This document shows positions 7,944 through 16,358 of a stretch of DNA of 64,000 nucleotides, in pieces (the stretch's first letter is position 1; every line of letters begins with the position of its first letter). A program made the translations under genes and the position numbers. The DNA lies in assembly GCF_900129295.1 (NCBI RefSeq), contig NZ_FQUU01000021.1, positions 17,716 through 81,715 of the forward strand, given 5' to 3'. The notes below the pieces were generated by a model, which was given only the letters and a program-made list of their open reading frames with translations, was not told the DNA's origin and ran no database searches. This DNA is from Flavisolibacter ginsengisoli DSM 18119. Lineage in GTDB: Bacteria > Bacteroidota > Bacteroidia > Chitinophagales > Chitinophagaceae.

Positions 7944-10541
7944 TTAATAAACGATAAGCTTTTGATGATAGACCTTATTGTCTTCTGAAATGATCCTGAT
8001 GATATACATACCTGCTTTTAATTGCAAAGCAGGAAGGGGTTCGATCATATTTTCCACCCACACTTCTTTGATCATTCGTCCATTCATGTCATATACCATT
8101 ACGGTGTACTTGCCGGGTTCACCTGTTACCATCTTTATGGGCTGCATGGCCCTTGCAGGATTAGGGTAGATCAACACAGGATTCCCGGGCAGGTAATACA
8201 CATTATCTACCGGACTTGTGATGGATTGCCCATTCGCCAGTTGAATGACCACCTGGTAGAAATTAGCTCCCTGGATCAGCAGGCTGTCTGTAAAATTCAT
8301 TGTTAATGAAGTGGGAGCAGTAATTGTATGGATAGTCTGGAAGCCTGTGGGGGTTTTTTGCTGAAATAAAATGGCAGTGACATTATACAATGAACCCACT
8401 TCGACTGACAGGTATGCATGGCTGTTGTCAACCAGGTAAGTGTAAAAGGTGCGCAGGTAGCAATCCACACCTTGTGTGGTATAATTAAGCGTATAGCTGC
8501 GCAAGCCTCTTTTATTTCCCACAACAGGAGCCACGGCATAAAAAAGTGAAGGGTGAGCCGATTTATGAAATATTAACGATGTATCGGTGGTGAATTGTAT
8601 CGGTTCCAAATATTTGTTTCCTAATGTATATACTTCATATTGCGAAACCGGAAGTTTATTCCAGGATAATAAAAAGGAATCAGGGCAATTAAAACCAACC
8701 TTTAATGTCAGTGGCCTGGAGATGACAAAACTATCAGTGATGAAACTGTGGTTGGTGGAAGGCATCACGAACATTAATTGTGCCTCTGACATAGTATCAG
8801 GAGCAGTCCATTTGTAATATTGCTGGCTGGCTGGAACAGTGGCAATAGGTTGCCATGAAATGCCGTCAGTTGTGTATTCAATGGCTCCTGTTTCTGTGCT
8901 GTTGCTTTGCCACCTGATGGTAGCTACATTGCCAGCATTTATAGCTACAGACCTGGTGGGGTAGGTCCATATAAAAGAGTTAACTGAATCTGCCTGCCAG
9001 GCAATAGCAAAATCCTGGCTTGCAGTCTTGAGTGAAGTCCCGGTTACTTCTAGGTTATAAAGTCCTGGTTGTGGATCATCAATGGTAATTTGTTCCACCA
9101 CGTTGAGTGTATCTCTTTTCCTGGTAGCGGGCAGCAACAATGCGTTTTTATCTGCAGCACTATTCAGCACCCATGGTTCCCATTGAATTGAGTTATCCTG
9201 GTAGGTAAGTTTCAGGTCAAGGTCATTTACAAGCGCTTTAATCGCATTGGCTTCTGCTGCAGTATCGCTCCATGCAAGTGTGAGTTTTACCTGCTTTGTA
9301 TTTGCCGGAATATTGATTTGAAAAGAGCGCTTTTCTCCCTGCGCTACTTTCCCTTGCACATATGCATTTTGAGTTATGGTGCGCAGGGCATTGTATGCAT
9401 TCAGGCTGCCATAGCCGGAACTGAAATCGGGACCTTTAGCGCCGATATCATCAGCACTATTTAAAAGAACGGCTTTTACCAGGGCTGCTGCAGGAAGGGA
9501 ATCGTGATGTGCTAATTTATAGGCCTGTTGTATCAATGCTGCGGTACCAGATGTTAAAGCAGCTGCGCCTGAACTTCCATCTTCACCATAGGCAACGAGT
9601 TCGGGCTTTATCCTGCCATCATAGGCAGGGCCTTTTGAACTTAATGGCATTACATTGTTGAAAGAATCCGTTGATCCCACCGTGATGATGTTTTTTGCCA
9701 TTTTAAAACTCCCGGTAAGATTGGCAAAGCCTTCTATGCCCCAAAAGGCACCAGTGGTGGATGCAGCATTGCCTGAGTTGCCGGCAGAAAATACATGCAA
9801 TAAAGCAGGGTTTTTATTTACGCTAATGTCATAAGCCCTGGTATCTGCACCATAATAGTTTTCAATGCCAGTGCCATATGAATGATTTTGTATTGAAATA
9901 TTATACAGTTTATATACTTCATCATTATCAGGTAATAAGCTGGCAAAACTGGAAGAAGTAAGGTTAGCTGCAGGTGCAGCTCCAATGGCATATAAAGAAG
10001 AATTGGCGCCACCCGCCACGATGGTAGCCATGATTGAAGCGTGCGATGTCTGGGTGGGCGCACCTACACCGCTATTAAAATAACGGCCTTTCCAATCTAT
10101 ATCAAGCGAATCCAATTGCTGTTCTTTTATAGAAATATTAATGTTATTTCCATTGATGGCAGGATATTGATCATGAGCCAGCAGTATTTTATTCAGCGAA
10201 AGATCAAAAGCACCTGTGGTCAGTTCTTCTTTTGGCTTTCTCAGCAAATCTGCAAATTCAACCTTGTTAACTTCAAGAAAGGTTTTTAATCGATCCGTTG
10301 GGAGACGAAGAATGATTGTTCCGGAAGAAGGATGTAAGCCAAGAATACGTCCATTGGTATTGGTTCTTTTCAACACCTCACTACTTTTAATTGTACAAAT
10401 TATATCTATACTATCACCCTGATTTGCAGATAGGGCTTGCGTGAGTGAAGGTGAAAGTTTAGAGATTAAACTTTCCCTTACCTGGGCATCAGACCAGAGA
10501 GAAATAATGAGGGAAACAATAATTAATACAGGCTTTTTCAT
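7944..10541 (-). CDS. S8-like (subtilisin-fold) secreted peptidase with T9SS sorting domain
   Basis: This 865-residue secreted protein begins with a signal peptide (MKKPVLIIVSLIISLWSDAQ). The region 130-380 has the subtilisin order: a strand ending in ISIKEQQLD where the catalytic aspartate loop should be, TSHASIMATIVAGG around His167, the oxyanion asparagine in FSAGNSGN (about 255), and GSSGAAALTSGTAAL with the nucleophile near Ser324. The usual catalytic aspartate position reads Glu140, so the triad is unusual. A P-domain-like jelly roll and Fn3-like modules follow. The last 80 residues are a type A T9SS tail (YPNPARAMQ, YDMNGRMIKEV, LKAGMYIIRI), predicting export through the type IX system and attachment at the cell surface. 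The substrate is unknown. Confidence 0.85.
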   Translation of the reverse strand: MKKPVLIIVSLIISLWSDAQVRESLISKLSPSLTQALSANQGDSIDIICTIKSSEVLKRTNTNGRILGLHPSSGTIILRLPTDRLKTFLEVNKVEFADLLRKPKEELTTGAFDLSLNKILLAHDQYPAINGNNINISIKEQQLDSLDIDWKGRYFNSGVGAPTQTSHASIMATIVAGGANSSLYAIGAAPAANLTSSSFASLLPDNDEVYKLYNISIQNHSYGTGIENYYGADTRAYDISVNKNPALLHVFSAGNSGNAASTTGAFWGIEGFANLTGSFKMAKNIITVGSTDSFNNVMPLSSKGPAYDGRIKPELVAYGEDGSSGAAALTSGTAALIQQAYKLAHHDSLPAAALVKAVLLNSADDIGAKGPDFSSGYGSLNAYNALRTITQNAYVQGKVAQGEKRSFQINIPANTKQVKLTLAWSDTAAEANAIKALVNDLDLKLTYQDNSIQWEPWVLNSAADKNALLLPATRKRDTLNVVEQITIDDPQPGLYNLEVTGTSLKTASQDFAIAWQADSVNSFIWTYPTRSVAINAGNVATIRWQSNSTETGAIEYTTDGISWQPIATVPASQQYYKWTAPDTMSEAQLMFVMPSTNHSFITDSFVISRPLTLKVGFNCPDSFLLSWNKLPVSQYEVYTLGNKYLEPIQFTTDTSLIFHKSAHPSLFYAVAPVVGNKRGLRSYTLNYTTQGVDCYLRTFYTYLVDNSHAYLSVEVGSLYNVTAILFQQKTPTGFQTIHTITAPTSLTMNFTDSLLIQGANFYQVVIQLANGQSITSPVDNVYYLPGNPVLIYPNPARAMQPIKMVTGEPGKYTVMVYDMNGRMIKEVWVENMIEPLPALQLKAGMYIIRIISEDNKVYHQKLIVY

Positions 10542-10726
10542 ATGTGCATCACAATATTACTGCCTTGGGGGTATTAAATTGATTTATAATCGGTTAGTGT
10601 TTATACTTAGTATGATTTCTATTTTAAACTAAACTGCAACAAGGTTGCCTTAATTTATTTTAACAGTTTTTAACAATTTGTAATTTAAGCCATCGATTGC
10701 TTTTACACACACTAAACCTTGAACAT

Positions 10727-11545
10727 ATGAAAAAGATGCTCATTCCTCTTGTAGCGGTCATTGTTATTGCCTGCTCTATAGTAGCCTGTAAGAAGGAAGC
10801 CAAACAAACCTCTCAAAACGAAGAAGTTTCCCAGGATGCATTATCAAAGATCAAGGCGCTGGGTTTTGGTACATCTGATGTTAGAAAAGTAGCAGAAGGT
10901 TACCTCGTAGAAGGTGATATTGTTTTAACCAATGAAAATTTGGATAATGTACCACCAATGGGAATTTTAAGGGTGGGTGAATCAGAACAGTATAGAACTA
11001 CCAATTTAGTTACAAAACTTCCCAGGACAATTACTGTTACAACTACCGGACTGACACAACCATATATTGATGGTACCATTCAAACGGTGACCAGGTATAA
11101 CAACTTAAATCTCCAGATCAAGTTTCAATATATCAGTTCCGGTACTGCCGATATAACAATTGTAGGCTTTAACCAGGGACCATCAGGTGGTTACATCACT
11201 TTGGGCTCTTCCGGCTTTCCAACAAAAAGAGGAAATCCATACGGACAGGTTAAAATGAATACCAATCAGTATGCATATGGAACTAATCCAGATCCTACCT
11301 ATGTAGGTTCGGTTATACAACACGAAATAGGTCATTGTATAGGTTTCCGTCACACTGATTATATGGACAGAAGCTATAGCTGCGGTGGTGCTACTTCCAA
11401 TGAAGGTGCCAGTAATGTAGGAGCTGTGCATATTCCAGGAACCCCAACAGGTCCTGATGCCAATTCATGGATGCTTGCCTGCTCCAATGGAAAGGATAGA
11501 ACTTTTAATGCCAATGATAAAACAGCCCTGAACTATTTATATTAA
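10727..11545 (+). CDS. HEIGH-type (M57-like) metallopeptidase lipoprotein, copy 1
   Basis: This 272-residue predicted lipoprotein has the signal sequence MKKMLIPLVAVIVIACSIVAC, where the cysteine is the lipidation site. The start is taken at ATG 10727 because the longer open frame begins 10 codons earlier without a signal-like sequence. The zinc-binding motif HEIGHCIGFRHTDYM is the signature of the dual-action HEIGH peptidases (family M57). The conserved segment GFNQGPSGGYITLGSSGFP precedes it, and a disulphide-rich tail (YSCGG, LACSNG) follows. The protein probably acts in the periplasm or at the outer membrane; its targets are unknown. It is followed after 43 bases by a close paralogue, indicating tandem duplication and probable co-transcription. 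Confidence 0.88.
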   Translation: MKKMLIPLVAVIVIACSIVACKKEAKQTSQNEEVSQDALSKIKALGFGTSDVRKVAEGYLVEGDIVLTNENLDNVPPMGILRVGESEQYRTTNLVTKLPRTITVTTTGLTQPYIDGTIQTVTRYNNLNLQIKFQYISSGTADITIVGFNQGPSGGYITLGSSGFPTKRGNPYGQVKMNTNQYAYGTNPDPTYVGSVIQHEIGHCIGFRHTDYMDRSYSCGGATSNEGASNVGAVHIPGTPTGPDANSWMLACSNGKDRTFNANDKTALNYLY

Positions 11546-11588
11546 TTCTAATTTTTTCTTCACAATTAAACCAATCAAAAACACACAC

Positions 11589-12410
11589 ATGAAAAAAATC
11601 GTGATGCCCTTTGCAGTAGTTTGTATTACTGCCATGACATTTGTTGCGTGTAAGAAAGACGCCAAAACATCTGCAGAAACTGATGCCGTGCCTCAATCTG
11701 TACTGGCCAAGATCCAAAGCCAGGGTTTTAGTACGGATGCCGTAAAGAAAGTGGATAATGGTTACCTGGTGGAAGGTGATATTATTTTAACGGATGAAAA
11801 CCTGAACAGTAAATCCACTTCTCCAACTTTATTGATCGCACAGGAAGAACAGTACCGGACTACAAATCTTGTCACGAGATTACCACGTACAGTAACAGTT
11901 TCAGTTACGAATTTACCTACAGTTTATGTCCTGGCTACTCAGGAAGCTATAGGCCGTTACAATGCTTTGCCCAATAAGCGATTAACATTCCAGTATATAT
12001 CATCTGGTACTGGAGATATAGACATTTATGGATTTAATGAAGGTCCCTCAGGAGGTTATATAACTTTAGGAAGTTCAGGATTCCCTACTGCTGCAGGAGA
12101 TCCCTTTAACCAAATTAAGATGAATCAGAATCAATATGCTTATGGCAGCAATCCAGACCAACACTATGTAGCTTCAGTTATACAGCATGAAATGGGCCAT
12201 TGCATTGGGTTCCGTCATACTGATTATATGAATCGTGCCTATAGCTGTGGAGGCAGAAGATCAAATGAGGGTAGTGCAGGTGTAGGTGCAATTTTGATTC
12301 CTGGAACTCCATCTACTGCTAATGCAGAATCATTTATGTTAGCCTGTTCAAATGGCGGTAACCGCACTTTTAACGCGAATGATTTGATCGCAATGGATTA
12401 TTTGTATTAA
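11589..12410 (+). CDS. HEIGH-type (M57-like) metallopeptidase lipoprotein, copy 2
   Basis: A tandem paralogue of the preceding gene, 273 residues. Signal MKKIVMPFAVVCITAMTFVAC ends at a lipobox cysteine. The shared blocks EEQYRTTNLVTRLPRTVTVS, GFNEGPSGGYITLGSSGFP and the zinc motif HEMGHCIGFRHTDYM are nearly identical to copy 1, while the segment between the lipobox and residue 80 has diverged. The second motif residue is methionine instead of isoleucine. The final NANDLIAMDYLY matches the NANDKTALNYLY end of copy 1, so both are full length. A bidirectional terminator follows. Confidence 0.88.
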   Translation: MKKIVMPFAVVCITAMTFVACKKDAKTSAETDAVPQSVLAKIQSQGFSTDAVKKVDNGYLVEGDIILTDENLNSKSTSPTLLIAQEEQYRTTNLVTRLPRTVTVSVTNLPTVYVLATQEAIGRYNALPNKRLTFQYISSGTGDIDIYGFNEGPSGGYITLGSSGFPTAAGDPFNQIKMNQNQYAYGSNPDQHYVASVIQHEMGHCIGFRHTDYMNRAYSCGGRRSNEGSAGVGAILIPGTPSTANAESFMLACSNGGNRTFNANDLIAMDYLY

Positions 12411-12454
12411 AAATTCAGTAATTTACCGTTTTACAATACGCACATGGGAAAAAT

Positions 12455-12485
12455 AAACCGTCCGTACCCCGGACGGTTTTTTATT
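12455..12485. terminator. bidirectional intrinsic terminator
   Basis: A 10-bp stem AAACCGTCCG with CGGACGGTTT encloses a five-base loop, with T-rich sequence on the right side and A-rich on the left. It sits between the second HEIGH peptidase gene and the end of the converging methyltransferase gene, so it can serve both. Confidence 0.85.
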
Positions 12486-13404
12486 TGGATATCCTGAAGC
12501 ACTGCCTTTTTAATTTGCCGGTGAAGTCAAATGGCGTAGTCGCTTTGGTAATGTCCCTGATAGAAGATGCATTAATACTTTTTTCTTCCAGTTGAAACCT
12601 TGTAAAATTGGTACTGAAAAACAAAATGCCTCCCTGGTTTAAAATACGCATGCAATTATTGATCAGTTCCACATGGTCTCTTTGAATATCAAGGAAGTCT
12701 TCCATTCGTTTACTGTTACTGAAAGTGGGAGGGTCCATCACTACAAGGTCAAAGCTTTTTGCAGGGAGTATTTTTAAATATTGTTTCACATCTGCATGAA
12801 CAATCCCGTGCTTTTCATAGCCAGGGAAATTCAATTCCATGTTTCTTTTGGTCCATTCCAGGTAGGTTTTGGAAAGATCAACAGAAACCACAGAGGATGC
12901 ATTACCTGCTGCTGCGTAAACTGAAAAGGAACCTGTATAACAAAACAGGTTCAATACCTTTTTCCCTGCAGATAATTCCTGCACCATACCCCTGGTGATT
13001 CGATGGTCAAGGAAAAGCCCTGTATCCAGGTAGTCACTCAGGTTGACTATAAAATTCAGTCCTCCCTCTTTGACTACGAATTCTGTCTTCCGGGTATCTA
13101 CTTTCTGGTATTGGCCTAAACGGCTTTCTTTTCTTTGCCTGAGTTTCAGAAATATATCATCTGCCGAAACCTGTACTATTGCGGATATAATGTCTTTGCA
13201 TTGTTCCCACCAGTGCTCATGTTCTTCTTCTGATAGCTCGTGCCTTCTTTTATATTCAGAAACATATACATGGTCTTCGTAGATCTCGATCAGTAATGGA
13301 AATTCAGGCAGGTCGTGATCATACACCCTGTAGCAGCCGATACCCTGCCGCTTTGCCTGTTTGCTTAGGTGCCGATAAACTTTTTCCAGCCGGTTTTTAA
13401 ACAT
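12481..13404 (-). CDS. RlmK-like class I SAM-dependent rRNA methyltransferase
   Basis: Cytosolic methyltransferase of 307 residues resembling the C-terminal half (RlmK part) of the E. coli 23S rRNA methyltransferase RlmKL. Diagnostic blocks are LSDYLDTGLFLDHR, LNLFCYTGSFSVYAA (SAM-binding motif I) and VVMDPPTFSNSKRMEDFLD, the last almost identical to the catalytic region of RlmK, which makes m7G in 23S rRNA. The RlmL THUMP half is absent, so the protein is a stand-alone RlmK type. ATG 13404 (MFKNRLEKVYRHL) is chosen because RlmK domains begin this way; the open frame extends 20 codons further. It is divergent from the nuclease gene. Confidence 0.85.
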   Translation of the reverse strand: MFKNRLEKVYRHLSKQAKRQGIGCYRVYDHDLPEFPLLIEIYEDHVYVSEYKRRHELSEEEHEHWWEQCKDIISAIVQVSADDIFLKLRQRKESRLGQYQKVDTRKTEFVVKEGGLNFIVNLSDYLDTGLFLDHRITRGMVQELSAGKKVLNLFCYTGSFSVYAAAGNASSVVSVDLSKTYLEWTKRNMELNFPGYEKHGIVHADVKQYLKILPAKSFDLVVMDPPTFSNSKRMEDFLDIQRDHVELINNCMRILNQGGILFFSTNFTRFQLEEKSINASSIRDITKATTPFDFTGKLKRQCFRISK

Positions 13405-13486
13405 TAAATATTTGCCAAAAGGTTGTTGCATTGCTAAATATTTTAGAACTTCGATGCCCTCCAATTCCCAAAAATACTCTAAGGCG

Positions 13487-14863
13487 ATGTATGCGATAGT
13501 AGATATTGAAACAACAGGTGGTTATGCGGCGGCAAACGGCATTATTGAGATCTCTATAAAGATCTTTGATGGCGCTGTTATTACGGAGGAATTTGAAACG
13601 CTTATCAACCCGGACCAGGTCATTCCTAAATATATCCAGGCTTTTACAGGCATTACCAATGAAATGGTGCAGGATGCTCCAAGGTTTGAAGAGGTAGCGG
13701 AAAGAGTATTTACTTGCTTGCAGGGAAATATTTTTGTGGCGCATAATGTCAATTTTGATTATTCTTTCATTAAAAGCCATCTTGATTTCTATGGCTATAC
13801 TTTCACAGCTAAGAAATTATGTACTGTAAGACTTGCCCGGCAGATATTTCCCGGGTTTCCATCATACAGCCTGGGAAATCTTTGTCATTCACTTGGGATT
13901 GAATTGGTGAACCGACATAGGGCCGGGGGTGATGCTTCAGCAACTGTGGTATTGTTTCAAAAATTGCTGGCTAATGACATTAAGGACCATATAAAGACAA
14001 GCCTGGGGCGCGATTCCAAAGAGCAGGTATTACCACCCAATGTGCCTAAGTCTGATTTTGATATCCTGCCAAAGACGCCCGGCGTTTATTATTTCCATGA
14101 TCAGAAGGGAAAAGTAATTTATGTAGGTAAAGCCAAAAACATTCGCACAAGGGTCAACAGCCATTTTAGCAATAATTCTGATAGCAGGCAAAAGCAGAAC
14201 TTTTTGCGAAACACCTATTCGATAAGTTTTCAATCTACAGCTACAGAATTGATGGCAGCCATCCTGGAATCTACAGAAATAAAAAGATTGTGGCCTGTTT
14301 TCAATACTTCTCAAAAAAGACAGGAAGAAGTGTATGGCATATTTGTTTATGAAGATCAGAATGGATATATGCGCCTTGCCATTGAAAAACGGCGTAAGAA
14401 TGCAAACCCCGTGTGTACTTTCCATTTCAAGGTGGATGGTCATGGTGTGTTAAGAAAACTGATGAAAGAGTTTTCACTCTGCCCGAAATTGTGCTTTATG
14501 CAAACTTCTAATGACCAATGTGTGGGAATTGTGGAAGATCATTGTTTTGGTGCTTGCGAGAAAACTGAACCTTTTGATGCATACAATCAAAGAGTATTAA
14601 AAGCCATAGCGTCCTTGACGCAACGACCATCGTATGTGGTGCTTGATAAGGGATTATCTGACCAGGAATTATCCTGCATTATGGTGGTGCAGGGAAGCTT
14701 TTTTGGAATGGGTTATTTGCCTAAGAATATCACAGATATAAACCGGAAGGTAATAGAAGAATATATCCAGCCCTATAAAGAAAATAGTTTTATACGTAAC
14801 CTTCTTAATTCCTTCTATTCCAACAACCCTGATAATGTACGATTACTAACTGACCATTCCTGA
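13487..14863 (+). CDS. DnaQ-like 3'-5' exonuclease fused to a GIY-YIG (UvrC-type) nuclease domain
   Basis: A two-nuclease protein of 458 residues. Residues 1-165 form a DEDDh exonuclease like DNA polymerase III epsilon: DIETTGG gives the first two acidic ligands, AHNVNFDYSF the third, and HRAGGDASAT the catalytic histidine and last aspartate. Residues 195-280 form a GIY-YIG domain (GVYYFHDQKGKVIYVGKAKN) like the N-terminal nuclease of UvrC. The rest resembles the UvrC middle region, with CFGACEK. The start at ATG 13487 gives the canonical MYAIVDIETTGG opening and has AAGG just upstream; longer frames add unrelated residues. A role in DNA repair is inferred from the domains. Confidence 0.88.
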   Translation: MYAIVDIETTGGYAAANGIIEISIKIFDGAVITEEFETLINPDQVIPKYIQAFTGITNEMVQDAPRFEEVAERVFTCLQGNIFVAHNVNFDYSFIKSHLDFYGYTFTAKKLCTVRLARQIFPGFPSYSLGNLCHSLGIELVNRHRAGGDASATVVLFQKLLANDIKDHIKTSLGRDSKEQVLPPNVPKSDFDILPKTPGVYYFHDQKGKVIYVGKAKNIRTRVNSHFSNNSDSRQKQNFLRNTYSISFQSTATELMAAILESTEIKRLWPVFNTSQKRQEEVYGIFVYEDQNGYMRLAIEKRRKNANPVCTFHFKVDGHGVLRKLMKEFSLCPKLCFMQTSNDQCVGIVEDHCFGACEKTEPFDAYNQRVLKAIASLTQRPSYVVLDKGLSDQELSCIMVVQGSFFGMGYLPKNITDINRKVIEEYIQPYKENSFIRNLLNSFYSNNPDNVRLLTDHS

Positions 14864-14977
14864 TTTCATTACTCATGTGGATTTGACGCAGATCAATAAA
14901 TGCAGATTACCTAAAGTTATCAACGGGTATATGGCCTGTTTTACCGGGTATTAACAATGTTTTTCCCACACGGAAAA

Positions 14978-14985
14978 TATTTTCG
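14978..14985 (+). promoter_or_regulatory. -7 promoter element of HEIGH peptidase copy 3
   Basis: TATTTTCG is a near match to TAnnTTTG and lies 19 bases upstream of the ATG at 15005. Confidence 0.45.
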
Positions 14986-15004
14986 CGCCTTAAACAATCA
15001 TTCT

Positions 15005-15874
15005 ATGTCAAACACCATTTTTTCACGCCTGAAGGCGACTTTAGGTATTTCACTATTTGCAGTTATTCTACTGACACAATCCTGCAAGAAGGCAGACGTT
15101 CAAAAAGATGAACCTACTGTAAGTGCGGAACGTATTGAAACACTAAGATCTTCTGTAGCTGCTTCCACAGGTGCTCCATTGAGCGCTGTGCAATACAACG
15201 CCGCAAACAAAAGCTTCATTGTAGCAAGTGATGCAATGATATCATTGGAAGATGCATTGAAACGTTTTCCTGAGACCACAGATGTTAAACCATCTTCGGC
15301 CGGTTCTGATCAACGTGTGTACACCTATACGGTTTCCCGCACCAATGCTTCAAATATTGCATTCTATGTGGATGGAACTGTTCCTTCAGCCTGGATATCA
15401 GCACTGGACCAGGCCATCGCTAACTGGAACAGTACCAACAGCCTTGTATTTATGAAGCGTGAGACCTCAGGAACTACCACAACCGCAACTGGTGGAAATG
15501 GTAAAGGCAAGAAGGGAGGTACCACTACGACTACTACCACAACCCCTACCTATAATGTGCTGGTAACAACAACCTATGATGCCAACACCAGCATGATTGC
15601 GCAGGCCTATTATCCTGAGTATACCGGCACGGCAGGTAAGCAGGTAACTATCAATACATATTATAATTCATTAAGTACAGCTCAAAAGATCTTTGCTATG
15701 ACACACGAGTTGGGTCATACAATTGGATTGACACATACTGACCAGACTTATGGTAACCTCATACCGGGTACACCTGAAGTGGATGCCAATTCAGTAATGA
15801 ATTCTTTTGTATTGTCATGGGTAGGATTTACACCCTATGACATCACAGCAGTGACCACAGTTTATCCTAAATAA
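15005..15874 (+). CDS. HEIGH-type metallopeptidase lipoprotein, copy 3 (divergent)
   Basis: This 289-residue lipoprotein begins MSNTIFSRLKATLGISLFAV and ends its signal at the lipobox TQSC. The start at 15005 is preferred over an upstream frame start with no signal character. The zinc motif HELGHTIGLTHTDQ is the same type as in the two tandem copies, and DANSVMNSF corresponds to their C-terminal serine/asparagine block, but the rest is divergent. A low-complexity insert, lysine/glycine-rich then about eight consecutive threonines (encoded near 15510-15545), interrupts the middle and is likely a flexible linker. A strong terminator follows. Confidence 0.82.
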   Translation: MSNTIFSRLKATLGISLFAVILLTQSCKKADVQKDEPTVSAERIETLRSSVAASTGAPLSAVQYNAANKSFIVASDAMISLEDALKRFPETTDVKPSSAGSDQRVYTYTVSRTNASNIAFYVDGTVPSAWISALDQAIANWNSTNSLVFMKRETSGTTTTATGGNGKGKKGGTTTTTTTTPTYNVLVTTTYDANTSMIAQAYYPEYTGTAGKQVTINTYYNSLSTAQKIFAMTHELGHTIGLTHTDQTYGNLIPGTPEVDANSVMNSFVLSWVGFTPYDITAVTTVYPK

Positions 15875-15891
15875 TTATCCCTTGAAAAATC

Positions 15892-15923
15892 AAAAGCTAC
15901 CTGGCGCCAGGTAGCTTTTTTTA
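15892..15923. terminator. palindromic terminator, bidirectional
   Basis: A perfect 28-base palindrome centred on GGCGCC (AAAAGCTACCTGG arm) followed by T7. It separates HEIGH copy 3 from the converging thioesterase gene, whose stop lies within the T-rich tail. Confidence 0.88.
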
Positions 15924-16355
15924 TATCCATTCAAATGTTTCGGCTACGGGCATTTTACTGAATACTTCAGTGACCTGTACGGGTGGAGACATTAACTTAC
16001 GTTCTGAAACATTCATCCATGCTCCATCTACAGTGAGTACGGCGCAAAGAGTCTCACCGTTTTTTAAAACCTGGTGCTGAATGCTCCACCTGGAATAGTC
16101 TTTACGTGATCGAATCAACTTAAGATTCATAGTAACAACATCACCCAGCTTGATCTCTTTTCTGAAAATGCATTCTTCTCTGAATAGAATAGGACCAAAT
16201 TGCAGTTGTTGCATCACTTCGGCTGTAAGCCCATATTCATTCAAAAATTCCACCCTGCAGAAAGCTCCCCAATCATAATATACTGAATGGCGTAAATGAA
16301 AATTTGGGTCAAGGTCTGACCAGCGTATCTGAATCTCCCTGTTAAACTCGCTCAT
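15921..16355 (-). CDS. acyl-CoA thioesterase of the 4HBT hot-dog family
   Basis: A single hot-dog domain of 144 residues. The 4-hydroxybenzoyl-CoA thioesterase-like signature RWSDLDPNFHLRHSVYYDW includes the usual catalytic aspartate region, and the central helix carries EFLNEYGLT. Proteins of this class hydrolyse acyl-CoA thioesters in the cytosol; the acyl chain preference is not readable from sequence. The gene follows the MFS transporter on the same strand with 3 bases between the transporter stop and its ATG, so the two probably form an operon. Confidence 0.82.
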   Translation of the reverse strand: MSEFNREIQIRWSDLDPNFHLRHSVYYDWGAFCRVEFLNEYGLTAEVMQQLQFGPILFREECIFRKEIKLGDVVTMNLKLIRSRKDYSRWSIQHQVLKNGETLCAVLTVDGAWMNVSERKLMSPPVQVTEVFSKMPVAETFEWI

Positions 16356-16358
16356 GAA

